From CAYXVU01 sp964468725 (GTDB lineage: Bacteria > Acidobacteriota > Blastocatellia > UBA7656): DNA of 43,752 bases. The notes beneath the pieces are model-generated. The model saw nothing but the letters and a program-made list of their open reading frames with translations, searched no databases and was not told the origin of the DNA. This document shows positions 16,908 to 25,614 of the stretch, piece by piece. Both the position numbers and the translations under genes were made by a program. Location of the stretch: the NCBI GenBank assembly GCA_964468725.1, contig CAYXVU010000017.1, positions 1 to 43,752 on the forward strand, read 5' to 3'. Numbering within the stretch: position 1 is the first letter of the stretch; each line of letters begins with the position of its first letter.

Positions 16908-17663
16908 ATGCAGACTCCGCAACTCAGCATCAGAGGCGTGACCGGTTTGCCGGAGATTTCGGCGGGCGACGACTTAGCAAGTTTGATTGTCGGAGCGATG
17001 CGCGCTGCACAGATGGACATCTGCGACGACGATATTTTTGTCATCGCCCAAAAGGTCGTTTCGAAAGCCGAAGGGCGGACGGTGCAACTCGACGGCATCG
17101 TGCCCTCTGCCAAAGCGCAGCAATGGGCTGATGTGTACGGCAAAGATGCCCGCGCCGTTGAAGTCGTGTTGCGCGAATCGCGGCGCATCGTGCGGATGGA
17201 ACGCGGCGTATTGATTGCCGAGACGGCGCATGGCTGGATTTGCGCCAATGCAGGGGTTGACGCCTCCAACACGGCGGCGGGCACGGTTGTCCTCTTACCG
17301 GAAGACCCCGACGCGTCGGCGCAACGCTTACAAGTGGCTTTTGAGAAGGAGTTCAAAGCGCAACTTGCGGTGATTGTTTCGGACACCTTCGGTCGCCCGT
17401 GGCGCGAAGGATTGGTCAACGTAGCGATTGGCGTATCGGGGTTGCAACCGCTGCTCGATTATCGCGGGCAGTACGATCAACATCACAGGCCGCTCAGCGT
17501 CACGGTGATTGCCGTCGCCGATGAACTGGCGTCGGCTGCCGAGTTGGTGATGAAAAAGAGCGCCGGAATTCCTGTTGCCGTCATTCGCGGCTTTGAATTT
17601 GCAGAGCGCGAAGGCACAGCGCGCCAGTTGATTCGCGCCCGCGAGCTAGACATGTTCCGCTAG
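16908..17663 (+). CDS. cofE: F420-0:gamma-glutamyl ligase
   Basis: This 251-aa GTP-dependent ligase adds gamma-linked glutamates to F420-0. It has FVIAQKVVSKAEGR, GWICANAGVDASN, LPEDPDASA and SDTFGRPWREG in the expected order. It is a stand-alone CofE: the extra C-terminal nitroreductase-like domain of mycobacterial FbiB is absent. It ends the F420 run, 69 bp after cofC. FO synthase (cofG/cofH or fbiC) is not in the window and must be elsewhere. No terminator is evident before the convergent sensor kinase. Confidence 0.94.
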   Translation: MQTPQLSIRGVTGLPEISAGDDLASLIVGAMRAAQMDICDDDIFVIAQKVVSKAEGRTVQLDGIVPSAKAQQWADVYGKDARAVEVVLRESRRIVRMERGVLIAETAHGWICANAGVDASNTAAGTVVLLPEDPDASAQRLQVAFEKEFKAQLAVIVSDTFGRPWREGLVNVAIGVSGLQPLLDYRGQYDQHHRPLSVTVIAVADELASAAELVMKKSAGIPVAVIRGFEFAEREGTARQLIRARELDMFR

Positions 17664-17809
17664 CCAGTTGCGCTCTGACAACAATCAACGATACCTACCA
17701 AGCACACGAATCAGCTCCAATCAACGCAGATATTGAGAAGCAAGAAGCGGGGCGCACCGATTCGCGTGACTAGCGGGTTGTCAGATTCTTCGGGCACTCG
17801 CAGCTTGCC

Positions 17810-19186
17810 TTACGGATTGCCGAGAGGGAGGACGATTTCAACGGCGAGGCCGCCATCGGGCGCGTTGCTGGCGCTCACCGTGCCGCCGTGTGCGGCGACG
17901 GCGCGTTGGCTGATGGAAAGTCCCAAACCGACGCCACCCGATGCGCGGTCGCGGGCTTCGGCAACGCGATAGAAGGGGCGAAAGATGTTGGCTAAAGCGG
18001 CTTGTGGCACACCGGCTCCGTGATCGAGAACGCGGATGACGGCCTGTGCGCCTTGCTCGATTGCTTCGCGCCGCAAGGTAACTTCCACTTCGGTTCCCGC
18101 TGCCGTATAGAGCACGGCATTGCGGACGACATTCTCGATGGCGCTATGTAGCAACGACTCGTTGCCCATCAGCCAACAGTCAGCGCTCGCCGCCAGCCGC
18201 ACGGCGCGCTCTTGATTGCGTGCTTCAAAGTCGGCATCCGAAATGATCTCTTCGATCAGATGTTTGAGGTCAACGGGCAGTGATTCGGCAACCGTAAGAC
18301 GGCTTTCCAGCCGCGCCAACGCCAGCAATTGATTGGTCAGATCATTTAAGCGATTGGCTTCGCGTTCGATGCGTTCAAGCGCCCACTGCATCTCTTCCCC
18401 TTCGCCTTCGCGCGCCAGTTCGAGGGCGATTTTCTGGCGCGTCAAGGGTGAGCGCAATTCGTGTGAGATGTCATGCAGCAGACGTTGTTGCGATTGCAGT
18501 AAGGCTTCGATGCGCTCTGCCATCACATCAAAATCGCGCCCCAGATCGGCCAGTTCATCGCGCCGTTTATGGTTGGCTGCGCCGACGCGCGCTGAGAGTT
18601 CACCGGCTGCCAGTCGTTGCGTCGCTTCGCGCAGTTTGACGACCGGCGCGCTCAAATACCGCGCCAACAGATAACAAAGCAGACCGGTCGTTAGCAGTAC
18701 GGCGAGCAGTTGCGCCCACCAAACGCCGGGCATAAACGGCAAGCGTATGCCGGTCGGGCGTTGCATTTCGCCGACTACGATAAGGAGTCTGCCGGTCGGT
18801 GTGTAGACTCGCTTGGCAATGAAGTCGGTGCGCGCCGTCTGTTCGAACCCTTCTTCACTACCGGCAACGACGGTTTGCGCGAGCGCCCGCACGGGCGGCG
18901 TCGCGTCGCGTCCGGCCAGTTGCGTGCCGTTCGTATCGAACAGGTGGAGGCGAGCCCGCCCGTTGCGTTCGACGAGGCGCAGATAGGCATCGGTCTTGGC
19001 TTGACCGTCGCGCTCATAGGTTTCCGCCGCCGTTAGCGCATAGAGTTCAAGCTGCCTGCCGACGAAGCCTTTGGCGCCGCGATCATACACCATCATCGCC
19101 GCTATCGAATGCGCCAGCACAACCAGCGCCATCGCCAGCCAGAACCAGAGAAAAATTTTCAGAAACAGGCTGCGCATGCGAATCAT
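17810..19186 (-). CDS. CpxA-like sensor histidine kinase
   Basis: This is a 458-aa inner-membrane kinase of the CpxA/EnvZ class. TM1 lies at about 7-30, then a periplasmic sensor of ~130 residues, TM2 at about 165-187, a HAMP domain (LSAPVVKLREATQRLAAGELSARVG), the phosphoacceptor His242 in LLHDISHELRSPL, N-box IENVVRNAVLYT, G1 LDHGAGVP and G2 GVGLGLSISQRAVAAHGG. It is the second gene of a response-regulator/kinase operon with an ATGA overlap. The CpxA likeness rests on the H-box region and gene order; the periplasmic signal is unknown. The start at 19186 is used; an internal ATG 9 nt later is also possible. Confidence 0.92.
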   Translation of the reverse strand: MIRMRSLFLKIFLWFWLAMALVVLAHSIAAMMVYDRGAKGFVGRQLELYALTAAETYERDGQAKTDAYLRLVERNGRARLHLFDTNGTQLAGRDATPPVRALAQTVVAGSEEGFEQTARTDFIAKRVYTPTGRLLIVVGEMQRPTGIRLPFMPGVWWAQLLAVLLTTGLLCYLLARYLSAPVVKLREATQRLAAGELSARVGAANHKRRDELADLGRDFDVMAERIEALLQSQQRLLHDISHELRSPLTRQKIALELAREGEGEEMQWALERIEREANRLNDLTNQLLALARLESRLTVAESLPVDLKHLIEEIISDADFEARNQERAVRLAASADCWLMGNESLLHSAIENVVRNAVLYTAAGTEVEVTLRREAIEQGAQAVIRVLDHGAGVPQAALANIFRPFYRVAEARDRASGGVGLGLSISQRAVAAHGGTVSASNAPDGGLAVEIVLPLGNP

Positions 19187-19896
19187 TCTTTGGCGGCGTC
19201 TCCGGGTCGCGCATAGATATACCCGACGCTGCGAACCGTCTTGATGCGCTCGACGCCGTCAACCTGGTGGCCGAGCTTTCTCCGCAGATTGCTGACGTGG
19301 GTATCAATACTGCGATCAAAGGGAGAAAAATTACGCCCGAGGATGGATTTGACCAACTCTTCGCGCGCTACGATGTGTCCGGCGCAACGCATCAGCGCCT
19401 CCAACAGATCGAACTCGACCGTTGTCAGCGGCAAGACTTCTCCATCGCGCACGACGCTGCGCGTACCTTTATCCAATTCGATGTCGCCCAGCGACAAGCG
19501 TTCAGGAGGGGGGAGGTGCAGGTCGCCGGGTTCCGATTTGGTGCGCCGCAGGATGGCGCGAATGCGGGCGATCAGTTCGCGCGGATTGAAAGGCTTGGCC
19601 AGATAATCATCCGCGCCCATCTCTAACCCGACGATGCGATCAATATCATCACCGCGCGCCGTCAGCATCAGCACCGGCAAGTTCGATTTGCTGCGAACCT
19701 GGCTCAACACATCGAAGCCATTGAGTCCCGGCAGCATCACATCGAGGACGGCCAACGCGTACTCTCCTGACATCGCGCGTTCGAGGCCGAGATCTCCCTG
19801 ATGGGCGAGGTCAAACTCGAAACCTTCGCGCTCCAAATACTTCCCCAACAACTCGCACAAATCCAAATCGTCGTCAATTACCAGTATCCGATTCAT
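19183..19896 (-). CDS. CpxR-like OmpR-family response regulator
   Basis: This 237-aa DNA-binding regulator has an N-terminal receiver (acidic IDDDLD, phosphoacceptor Asp52 in VLDVMLPGLNG, MLTARGDD, YLAKPFNPREL) and a C-terminal winged helix (about 140-232) with LTTVEFDLLEALM, VAREELV and IDTHVSNLRRKLG, ending in the usual IKTVRSVGYIYA. It heads the operon with the sensor kinase. A GAGGGTG ribosome site precedes the ATG. It diverges from the exported di-haem protein gene across a 588-bp region with inverted and direct repeats, where it may bind to regulate itself or the neighbour (inference). Confidence 0.94.
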   Translation of the reverse strand: MNRILVIDDDLDLCELLGKYLEREGFEFDLAHQGDLGLERAMSGEYALAVLDVMLPGLNGFDVLSQVRSKSNLPVLMLTARGDDIDRIVGLEMGADDYLAKPFNPRELIARIRAILRRTKSEPGDLHLPPPERLSLGDIELDKGTRSVVRDGEVLPLTTVEFDLLEALMRCAGHIVAREELVKSILGRNFSPFDRSIDTHVSNLRRKLGHQVDGVERIKTVRSVGYIYARPGDAAKE

Positions 19897-20037
19897 TGCA
19901 CACCCTCATATAGAGATTGGGAGAGCCGGGCTTTGATCGCTTTCATCCTGTCAAGGAAGTTTAACGTTGATACATTCGAACGGCCTGTGAAGAAATGTCA
20001 AGCAGAGGCGTTGAGCTTCACAAAACTCGACGCTTCC

Positions 20038-20053
20038 TTAACCGATTCTTAAC
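20038..20053 (+). promoter_or_regulatory. Candidate OmpR-family direct-repeat site
   Basis: Two TTAAC pentamers start 11 bp apart (20038 and 20049), one helical turn, as used by OmpR/CpxR-type regulators; a further TTAACGTT lies at 19961. The site is about 140 bp upstream of the response-regulator start. The call rests on spacing only. Confidence 0.25.
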
Positions 20054-20085
20054 GTCGCTTGGCGAACCGGCAGCGTTCTACACGG

Positions 20086-20109
20086 TGACTTGACGAATGC
20101 CTCAAGTCA
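20086..20109. promoter_or_regulatory. Perfect inverted repeat, possible operator
   Basis: TGACTTGA (20086-20093) and TCAAGTCA (20102-20109) are exact reverse complements around an 8-nt spacer. The symmetric form with one-turn-scale centre spacing suits a dimeric regulator, or a hairpin. It lies in the divergent region between the CpxR-like regulator and the di-haem protein gene. No T-run follows. Confidence 0.4.
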
Positions 20110-20229
20110 GCAACCTCGGCGCATGCGGTTGTCTTTCCCAAGTCGCCAACCGTCGAAGATTCACCGAGCGGCGCGCATCATGAGCTGCATCTGAACCATT
20201 CGACGTTTCTGAAACTCTCTGCCCGCATC

Positions 20230-20340
20230 GCTCAGAGCTTTCTCTTCAGTCGAAACGAGAAAGCCGCCCCTTGCGTGCGCTCTCTGCAAGGCTCTGAGCT
20301 GAAGACCGATTCATAGGCGGAGCATCGAACCGCGCTCCGC
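20230..20340 (+). promoter_or_regulatory. Nested inverted repeats, possible structured leader
   Basis: GCTCAGAGC (20230-20238) pairs with GCTCTGAGC (20291-20299) and encloses GCTTTCTC/GAGAAAGC (20237-20264, 12-nt loop). A third stem GCGGAGC/GCTCCGC follows at 20317-20340 (10-nt loop). The arms are exact complements, the first two sharing two bases. The set sits 145-255 nt before the di-haem protein start, so it could be the 5' leader of that message or a small RNA. No known riboswitch class is recognised. Confidence 0.4.
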
Positions 20341-20484
20341 ATCTCTCCCAATCGCCCTAGCCGTTTGCCTCTGCTCGGCTTGCTGCTCATCGCAAGCGCA
20401 ATGCGCTTCGCACACCGATGATCGCGCATTGGTGTAGCGAGGCTCAGGGCGTGCGCTCACCCTCTCTCCCGAAAGGATACCGAT

Positions 20485-21720
20485 ATGAGACTTCTGAAAT
20501 TATCGCTCGTTCTGTTATTTGCGCTGGCTATGAACTGGCCGCAATCGGTTACCAACGCACTGGAGTTTCGGCCTACACCTTTGCCGCAAGCGGCAGAAGA
20601 AGCGCCGACCGGTTTCGACAATCAGAGCAACGGGCTGGTGACGCAAGCGGAGTTTGAAGCCGACCGAGAAGTCTTTGACGAGCGCGAATTGCTCGCCGAT
20701 GGATTGGGACCCGTCTATAACGCACAGGGCTGCGGCGAATGCCATCAGAACCCGGTTTCCGGCGGCATCAGTCAGATCACCGAATTGCGCGCCGGACGAT
20801 TTGAAGGCGTGGCGTTCATCGAGCACCCGGGCGGCTCGCTCATACATTCGCGCGCCATTGACCCGCGTCTGCAAGAACACCTGCTCGACGGCTTCACGGT
20901 GCGCGCCTTTCGCGCTTCGCTCAACACCTTGGGCGATGGTTTCGTCGAAGCCATCAGCGACGATACGCTCATTGCCATCGCCAATCGCCAACCGTCGCAA
21001 TCGCGCGGGCAAATTCAGGGTGAAGTGATCTTCGTGCCGGTGCTTGAAGCCAACGGGGCGCTGCGCGTTGGGCGCTTCGGTTGGAAGAACCAACACGCCA
21101 GCTTGGTCTCTTTTTCCGCCGATGCTTATCTCAACGAGATGGGCATCACCTCCCCTTTGCTGCCAACGGAAAACACCTCCAATGGCAATTCGATTGCCGG
21201 ATACGACACGGTGGCCGACCCTGAAGATGACGGGGCTGACATCGAAATCTTTGCTCGCTTTATGCGCGCTACGAAAGCGCCGTCGCGCGATGAGTTGCTG
21301 GCTGCAACTGCCGATGCGCAGGCCGGAGCAGAACTCTTCGAGGCCATCGGTTGCGCCATCTGCCACGTTCCGACGCTGACAACGGCTGCCATCGGCACGC
21401 CAATTAACGGGGGGCTGTTTATCGTACCGACGGCGCTCGGCAACAAGACGATTCATCCGTTCAGCGATTTTTTGCTACACGATGTCGGAACCGGCGATGG
21501 CATCGTGCAAAACGGCGGCCCGTCAACGCGGAACAAATTACGGACGCCGCCTCTTTGGGGATTGCGCACTCGCAATCGGCTGATGCATGATGGCAGCGCG
21601 CTTACGCTTACCAGCGCGATTCTTCAGCATGGCGGTGAATCTCGGCTCGTAGTCAATCGTTATCGCCGACTAACCGACGCACAAAAACAGCAGATAGTTA
21701 CTTTTCTGAAATCTCTATAG
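20485..21720 (+). CDS. Secreted di-haem cytochrome c / putative thiol oxidoreductase (DUF1111 family)
   Basis: This 411-aa protein has an N-terminal signal peptide (about 1-25) and two covalent haem c motifs: CGECH (Cys83, Cys86, His87) and CAICH (Cys290, Cys293, His294). The order and spacing fit the DUF1111 di-haem family, related to MauG and cytochrome c peroxidases and sometimes annotated as thiol oxidoreductase. The C-terminal KLRTPPLWGLRTRNRLMHDGSALTL block is the conserved family end. It should act in the periplasm as a peroxidase or electron-transfer enzyme; the substrate is unknown. A clear GAAAGGA ribosome site precedes the ATG. It is 87 bp upstream of the haloperoxidase-like gene on the same strand, suggesting joint expression. 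Confidence 0.9.
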   Translation: MRLLKLSLVLLFALAMNWPQSVTNALEFRPTPLPQAAEEAPTGFDNQSNGLVTQAEFEADREVFDERELLADGLGPVYNAQGCGECHQNPVSGGISQITELRAGRFEGVAFIEHPGGSLIHSRAIDPRLQEHLLDGFTVRAFRASLNTLGDGFVEAISDDTLIAIANRQPSQSRGQIQGEVIFVPVLEANGALRVGRFGWKNQHASLVSFSADAYLNEMGITSPLLPTENTSNGNSIAGYDTVADPEDDGADIEIFARFMRATKAPSRDELLAATADAQAGAELFEAIGCAICHVPTLTTAAIGTPINGGLFIVPTALGNKTIHPFSDFLLHDVGTGDGIVQNGGPSTRNKLRTPPLWGLRTRNRLMHDGSALTLTSAILQHGGESRLVVNRYRRLTDAQKQQIVTFLKSL

Positions 21721-21807
21721 GCCCGCACAAGCCAAGCCTGTACATGGCGGCCAGTTTTGAATGTCCGGAATCCGTTCGTGAACGATTACCACTAGGAGGA
21801 AGTACCT

Positions 21808-23346
21808 ATGAGGATCAATAACAACCGCAAGTGGGCAGTGTTCATTCTGGCGATGTGTCTTATGAGCATTGCCGGGGTGGTCGGAATGGCTCAACTCACC
21901 GATGGGTTCAGCCAGTGGTGGGGGACCAGCTTCAGCCCAGCAGCCACCCTGCCTCCGGCTCCTGTTTCGCGTCGCCAATTACTAGTAGATTCGGTGACGC
22001 CTGGAACAAGCGCGATACAGCGATGGAACGAGATCGGCCTCAATGCCAGCGGCCTTGATCACGCGCCGACAGATGGCAATCACGTCTTCGGCGAACAACT
22101 CGGGCCGGTGCGTTCCATTCGCGCCATCGCCATCTTGCAGATCGCGGTCTTTGAAGTCATCAACTCCGCCACAGGAACCTACAGAAGTTATATCGGCCAG
22201 CCGCGCACCCGCAGCAAACTCTCGTTGGATGCGGCCATCGCGCAGACGGCTCACGATACCTTAGTGGCTCTCTATCCTTCGCAGTCCGACGCCTTCGGCG
22301 ATCTGCTGGCGCAGGATTTGGGAGCGATTGCCGATGGCACAGACAAAGCCAATGGCGTCACGCTCGGCAGATTGGTCGCCAAAACGATTCTTCAATTGCG
22401 TGCTAAAGACGGTTCGCAACACGCCGAGCTACTGATCAATGTTAATTACCTTCCTGCTAATGACCCCGGCATTTGGCGGCAAGACCCAATCAGTCTTATC
22501 CCGCTGGCATTAGGGGCAAAGTGGGATCAGGTCAAACCCTTCGTGATGAAATCGGCCAGTCAGTTCCGCATCCCGCCGCCGCCGCCAATGGATAGCCCGG
22601 AATACACCGAGGCGTACAATGAAGCGAAAGCCTTGGGCGGCGATGGCGTCACGACGCCCACCTCCCGCACCGCAGAGCAGACGCAAATCGGCACCTTCTG
22701 GGCGTATGACGGGACGCCCAGCCTGTGCGCGCCGCCGCGTCTGTATAATCAAATTGTTGTCCACATCGCCAATCAGATGGGGACGAGCGGGTTGGAGTTG
22801 GCGCGGCTGCTGGCGTTGGCCAATATCGCTATGGCCGATACCGGCATCGCGGCTTGGGAGTCGAAGTACTTCTATAAATTCTGGCGTCCGGTCGGCGGCA
22901 TACGCGAAGCCGATCCGGGAACCGGCCCAACCGGCCAAGGTGATGGCAACGACGACACCGCAGGGGACTCGACCTTCTCACCGCTCGGCGCTCCGGCCAG
23001 CAACTTGATGGGGCCAAACTTCACGCCGCCCTTCCCGGCCTATCCGTCGGGGCACGCGGCTTTCGGCGGCGCACTGTTTCAGACGCTGCGCAAATTCTAT
23101 GGCACGGACAATATCGCTTTCACCTTCGTGTCGGATGAGTTCAACGGCATGACGATGGACAACCAAGGCAACACCCGTCCGTTGATGCCGCGCAGCTTTA
23201 CCAACTTGTCACAACCGGAAGAAGAGAACGGGCAGAGCCGTATCTATCTGGGCATTCACTGGTCGTTCGATAAAACCGAAGGCATCGCGCAAGGTCGTCG
23301 CGTCGCCGATTTGGTGTTCAAGAGTACCTTCTTACCGGCGAAATAG
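21808..23346 (+). CDS. Secreted vanadium-dependent haloperoxidase family protein
   Basis: This 512-aa protein has a signal peptide (about 1-28) and the PAP2/vanadium haloperoxidase fold. The vanadate-binding residues are all present: Lys353 and Arg360 in KYFYKFWRPVGGIR, Ser414-Gly415-His416 in YPSGHAAF, and His484 in YLGIHWSFD. His416 would be the acid-base residue and His484 the covalent vanadate ligand. Such proteins oxidise halides with hydrogen peroxide, although many bacterial members are uncharacterised and some are phosphatases. AGGAGGAAG precedes the ATG. Co-location with a di-haem peroxidase-type protein suggests an oxidative role outside the cytoplasm. Hairpins at 23364-23392 and 23409-23434 follow the stop but lack a T-run. 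Confidence 0.9.
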   Translation: MRINNNRKWAVFILAMCLMSIAGVVGMAQLTDGFSQWWGTSFSPAATLPPAPVSRRQLLVDSVTPGTSAIQRWNEIGLNASGLDHAPTDGNHVFGEQLGPVRSIRAIAILQIAVFEVINSATGTYRSYIGQPRTRSKLSLDAAIAQTAHDTLVALYPSQSDAFGDLLAQDLGAIADGTDKANGVTLGRLVAKTILQLRAKDGSQHAELLINVNYLPANDPGIWRQDPISLIPLALGAKWDQVKPFVMKSASQFRIPPPPPMDSPEYTEAYNEAKALGGDGVTTPTSRTAEQTQIGTFWAYDGTPSLCAPPRLYNQIVVHIANQMGTSGLELARLLALANIAMADTGIAAWESKYFYKFWRPVGGIREADPGTGPTGQGDGNDDTAGDSTFSPLGAPASNLMGPNFTPPFPAYPSGHAAFGGALFQTLRKFYGTDNIAFTFVSDEFNGMTMDNQGNTRPLMPRSFTNLSQPEEENGQSRIYLGIHWSFDKTEGIAQGRRVADLVFKSTFLPAK

Positions 23347-23957
23347 GCGCAGAAGACGCAACCCTACCGGACGGCTCGCAGTGCGCCGGTAGCCGAGTGG
23401 TTTGCGCCGCGCTGTTGATGAAAACTCACAGCGCACCCCCTTCCCCGCTGCGGGCAGTCGTTTGAACGGCTTGCTCGCAGCGATCTTTTTTATCAACACC
23501 TGCCTGCCACTCAGGAGCCTCGCAACTCTCTAAACCCCTCCTTTTGCAAAGATAAAATAGAACCCCAACAAACACGGATGAGAGAGATTCACCGATCAAG
23601 CGGTTGTGTTCGGGCTGATCCCTGTTCGATGGCGCATCGGTGCAAATCTGCTTGCTCGAAAACCGAAGGGCCATGACTTGATGCCAATTGACAAATCTTC
23701 AAACTCTCTTGATAAACCATTGACATAACTTTCCTTAGCCACAGCGTTCCATAAGAGTATAGAGGGTTGCCTGACCTGATGACTCGAGACAACGCGGGCA
23801 GTTAGCAATGCAAGCATTGCGATCTTACCTTCGAGTGCAGGCAACACTCTTTCCCTCGCGTCTCTCTCAAATGAAAAGCGGAGAGGGCGCAGACTCATCT
23901 CTCCCGTACAAACGGCGCTGTTCGGGTTGGCGCCAAATGAGAAACTAAGGAGGCAGT
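23347..23957. other. Intergenic stretch with several inverted repeats
   Basis: This 611-bp stretch has no convincing gene; minus-strand frames of 67-100 codons overlap each other, lack ribosome sites and have no recognisable content. It contains CTACCGG/CCGGTAG (23364-23392), GCGCTGT/ACAGCGC (23409-23434) and a near-continuous palindrome at 23805-23820. A tRNA-like D-arm near 23391 was examined and rejected. It should hold the promoter of the metalloprotease. Confidence 0.5.
23805..23820. promoter_or_regulatory. 16-bp palindrome upstream of the metalloprotease
   Basis: GCAATGC and GCATTGC are exact reverse complements around a 2-nt centre (AA). The loop is too short for a stable RNA hairpin, so a DNA operator is the likelier reading. 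It lies about 138 bp before the metalloprotease start. Confidence 0.35.
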
Positions 23958-25457
23958 ATGCAACGTGCGTTTTCGTTTCGGGTTGAATCGGTAAAGATGG
24001 TTTCCGCCTGTTTTCTGGTGCTTGCCGTTCTCGCTTTGCTGTTCTGTTTCAGAGTCGCAGCCATTTCGTATGGCAGTGGGTTGCTGGCCGCACCTTCAGT
24101 TAGGGCGCAAGCGCGCATCCTACCCGCGCCGGTCTCTGAAGCGCGTGCCTTCATCACCTATCGTGAGGTCAATGCAGTCGGCTGCCGCGAGGCTTCGCCA
24201 ACTGAAGCGCAGACCGTAAGAGAGCGCGGCGCGCAATCTATGCATCGGATTTCGCCTGCACGTTTGAATCGCAATCCGACCCTCGAAGCCGCTGCAATCG
24301 GTCTGCAAATCATCCTGCGCGGCACCGATCAATTGGAGAGCTTTCCGGCTGCCAAAGCCGCTTTCTTAAACGCCGCAGCCCGTTGGGAAGCGCGCATCAC
24401 CTCGCCCATCACCGTCATCGTTGACGTGGATTTCGGCGCGACCTGGTTCGGACAAACCTATCCCGCCAGCGTACTCGGCCAGACCGATTCGCAAACGCTC
24501 GGCGACAGCGAGATTTATAGCGACGTTCGCAGTCAGTTGGTCACTTTGGCAAGCAGCGATGGCCGCGCCGCGCTCTACAATCAACTGCCTGCTAGTCAGG
24601 TTCCCACCGATCAAGGAGCGACCAGTTATGTGCTCGCGCCCTCCGCGCTCTGGCGCGCGCTCGGATTCCTCAATGCCGCTGCCGACCCGGATGCCGAAGT
24701 CAGTTTCGGCAATCCACCGGCGGTCGGGTTCAACTCTGCCTTCGATTACGATTTCGACCCGTCAGATGGGATTGATACCGATGCCATTGATTTTGATGCC
24801 GTAGCCGTTCACGAAATCGGTCACGTCTTGGGCTTCGATTCCTTCACCGGCTACCGCGAGTTGGTCGGCAGTGCGCCGGTTGCCGTGTCGGTGTGGGACC
24901 TCTTCCGTTTGCGACTGGGCGCGACGCTTGCCACCTTCAACACAGCGCCGCGCGTTTTGGCTTCGGGCGGCAGTCAAATCTTTTTCGATGGCAGCGGGCA
25001 GACGGCGTTGTCCACCGGCAGACCCGATGGCACGGGCGGCGACGGCGAGCAGGCTTCGCATTGGAAAGATAATCGGTTTACCGGACAACAGATCGGGGTG
25101 ATGGACCCAACGCTGGCCGATGGCGTGCGCGAAACGATTAGCGACAGCGACCTGACAGCGTTATTCCTGATGGGCTATGGGGTCGGCACGGCAACCCAAG
25201 ACGATGCACCGACGATCAGCAAAGCCTTTTTCAACGGGAATAAATTGAAGCTCAAAGGGACAGGGTTCACCGGCATATTGGCATTGGAAATCAATGGCCT
25301 CGATCTGTCTTCGACCCTCTCACCGACAAGCAACGCAACGGATAAGAAGCTGACCTTCAAAGCAACGCAAAGCGCATTGAACCTGCACAGCGGCGTCAAT
25401 CAAATTCGCATCCGTCGCAACGGCGTGTCATCGAATCTCTTTACTCTCATCTTGTAA
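23958..25457 (+). CDS. Secreted zinc metalloprotease (NF038122-like) with C-terminal beta-sandwich
   Basis: This 499-aa exported protein has a hydrophobic segment at about 14-38 that should act as signal peptide or anchor. The zinc site is VHEIGHVLGFDS with His285, Glu286 and His289; this wording is typical of the NF038122 metalloprotease family found in Acidobacteria and Cyanobacteria. The third metal ligand is not obvious. Residues about 415-499 form a separate IPT/TIG-like module (APTISKAFFNGNKLKLKGTG and so on), similar to that of the dioxygenase encoded next. AAGGAGG precedes the ATG at 23958. The gene is followed 157 bp later by the intradiol dioxygenase. The substrate is unknown. Confidence 0.83.
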   Translation: MQRAFSFRVESVKMVSACFLVLAVLALLFCFRVAAISYGSGLLAAPSVRAQARILPAPVSEARAFITYREVNAVGCREASPTEAQTVRERGAQSMHRISPARLNRNPTLEAAAIGLQIILRGTDQLESFPAAKAAFLNAAARWEARITSPITVIVDVDFGATWFGQTYPASVLGQTDSQTLGDSEIYSDVRSQLVTLASSDGRAALYNQLPASQVPTDQGATSYVLAPSALWRALGFLNAAADPDAEVSFGNPPAVGFNSAFDYDFDPSDGIDTDAIDFDAVAVHEIGHVLGFDSFTGYRELVGSAPVAVSVWDLFRLRLGATLATFNTAPRVLASGGSQIFFDGSGQTALSTGRPDGTGGDGEQASHWKDNRFTGQQIGVMDPTLADGVRETISDSDLTALFLMGYGVGTATQDDAPTISKAFFNGNKLKLKGTGFTGILALEINGLDLSSTLSPTSNATDKKLTFKATQSALNLHSGVNQIRIRRNGVSSNLFTLIL

Positions 25458-25614
25458 CGCGCCCGCTTCACAAAACTTCACACGCCGATGACGAAGACTT
25501 GAAAGTTCAACCGCGCGCTTCGGCGTATAAGAAGTGTCAGCGATAACAAAGAAGGGAATAGTAGAGTGACCGCAAATCTCTCCCGCGAGATTGATGAAAA
25601 GAGGGAATAATCGA

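Noticed and set aside
20515..21456. 313-codon minus-strand frame
   Set aside because: It is antisense to the di-haem protein gene, whose haem motifs and signal peptide are unambiguous.
23409..23434. Hairpin GCGCTGT/ACAGCGC as terminator of the haloperoxidase gene
   Set aside because: It is followed by a C-run, not a T-run, so rho-independent termination is not supported.
23385..23460. tRNA-like D-arm wording (GCCGAGTGGTT) near 23393
   Set aside because: No acceptor pairing, no T-arm with a GTTCGA-type loop and no proper anticodon stem follow at the right distances.
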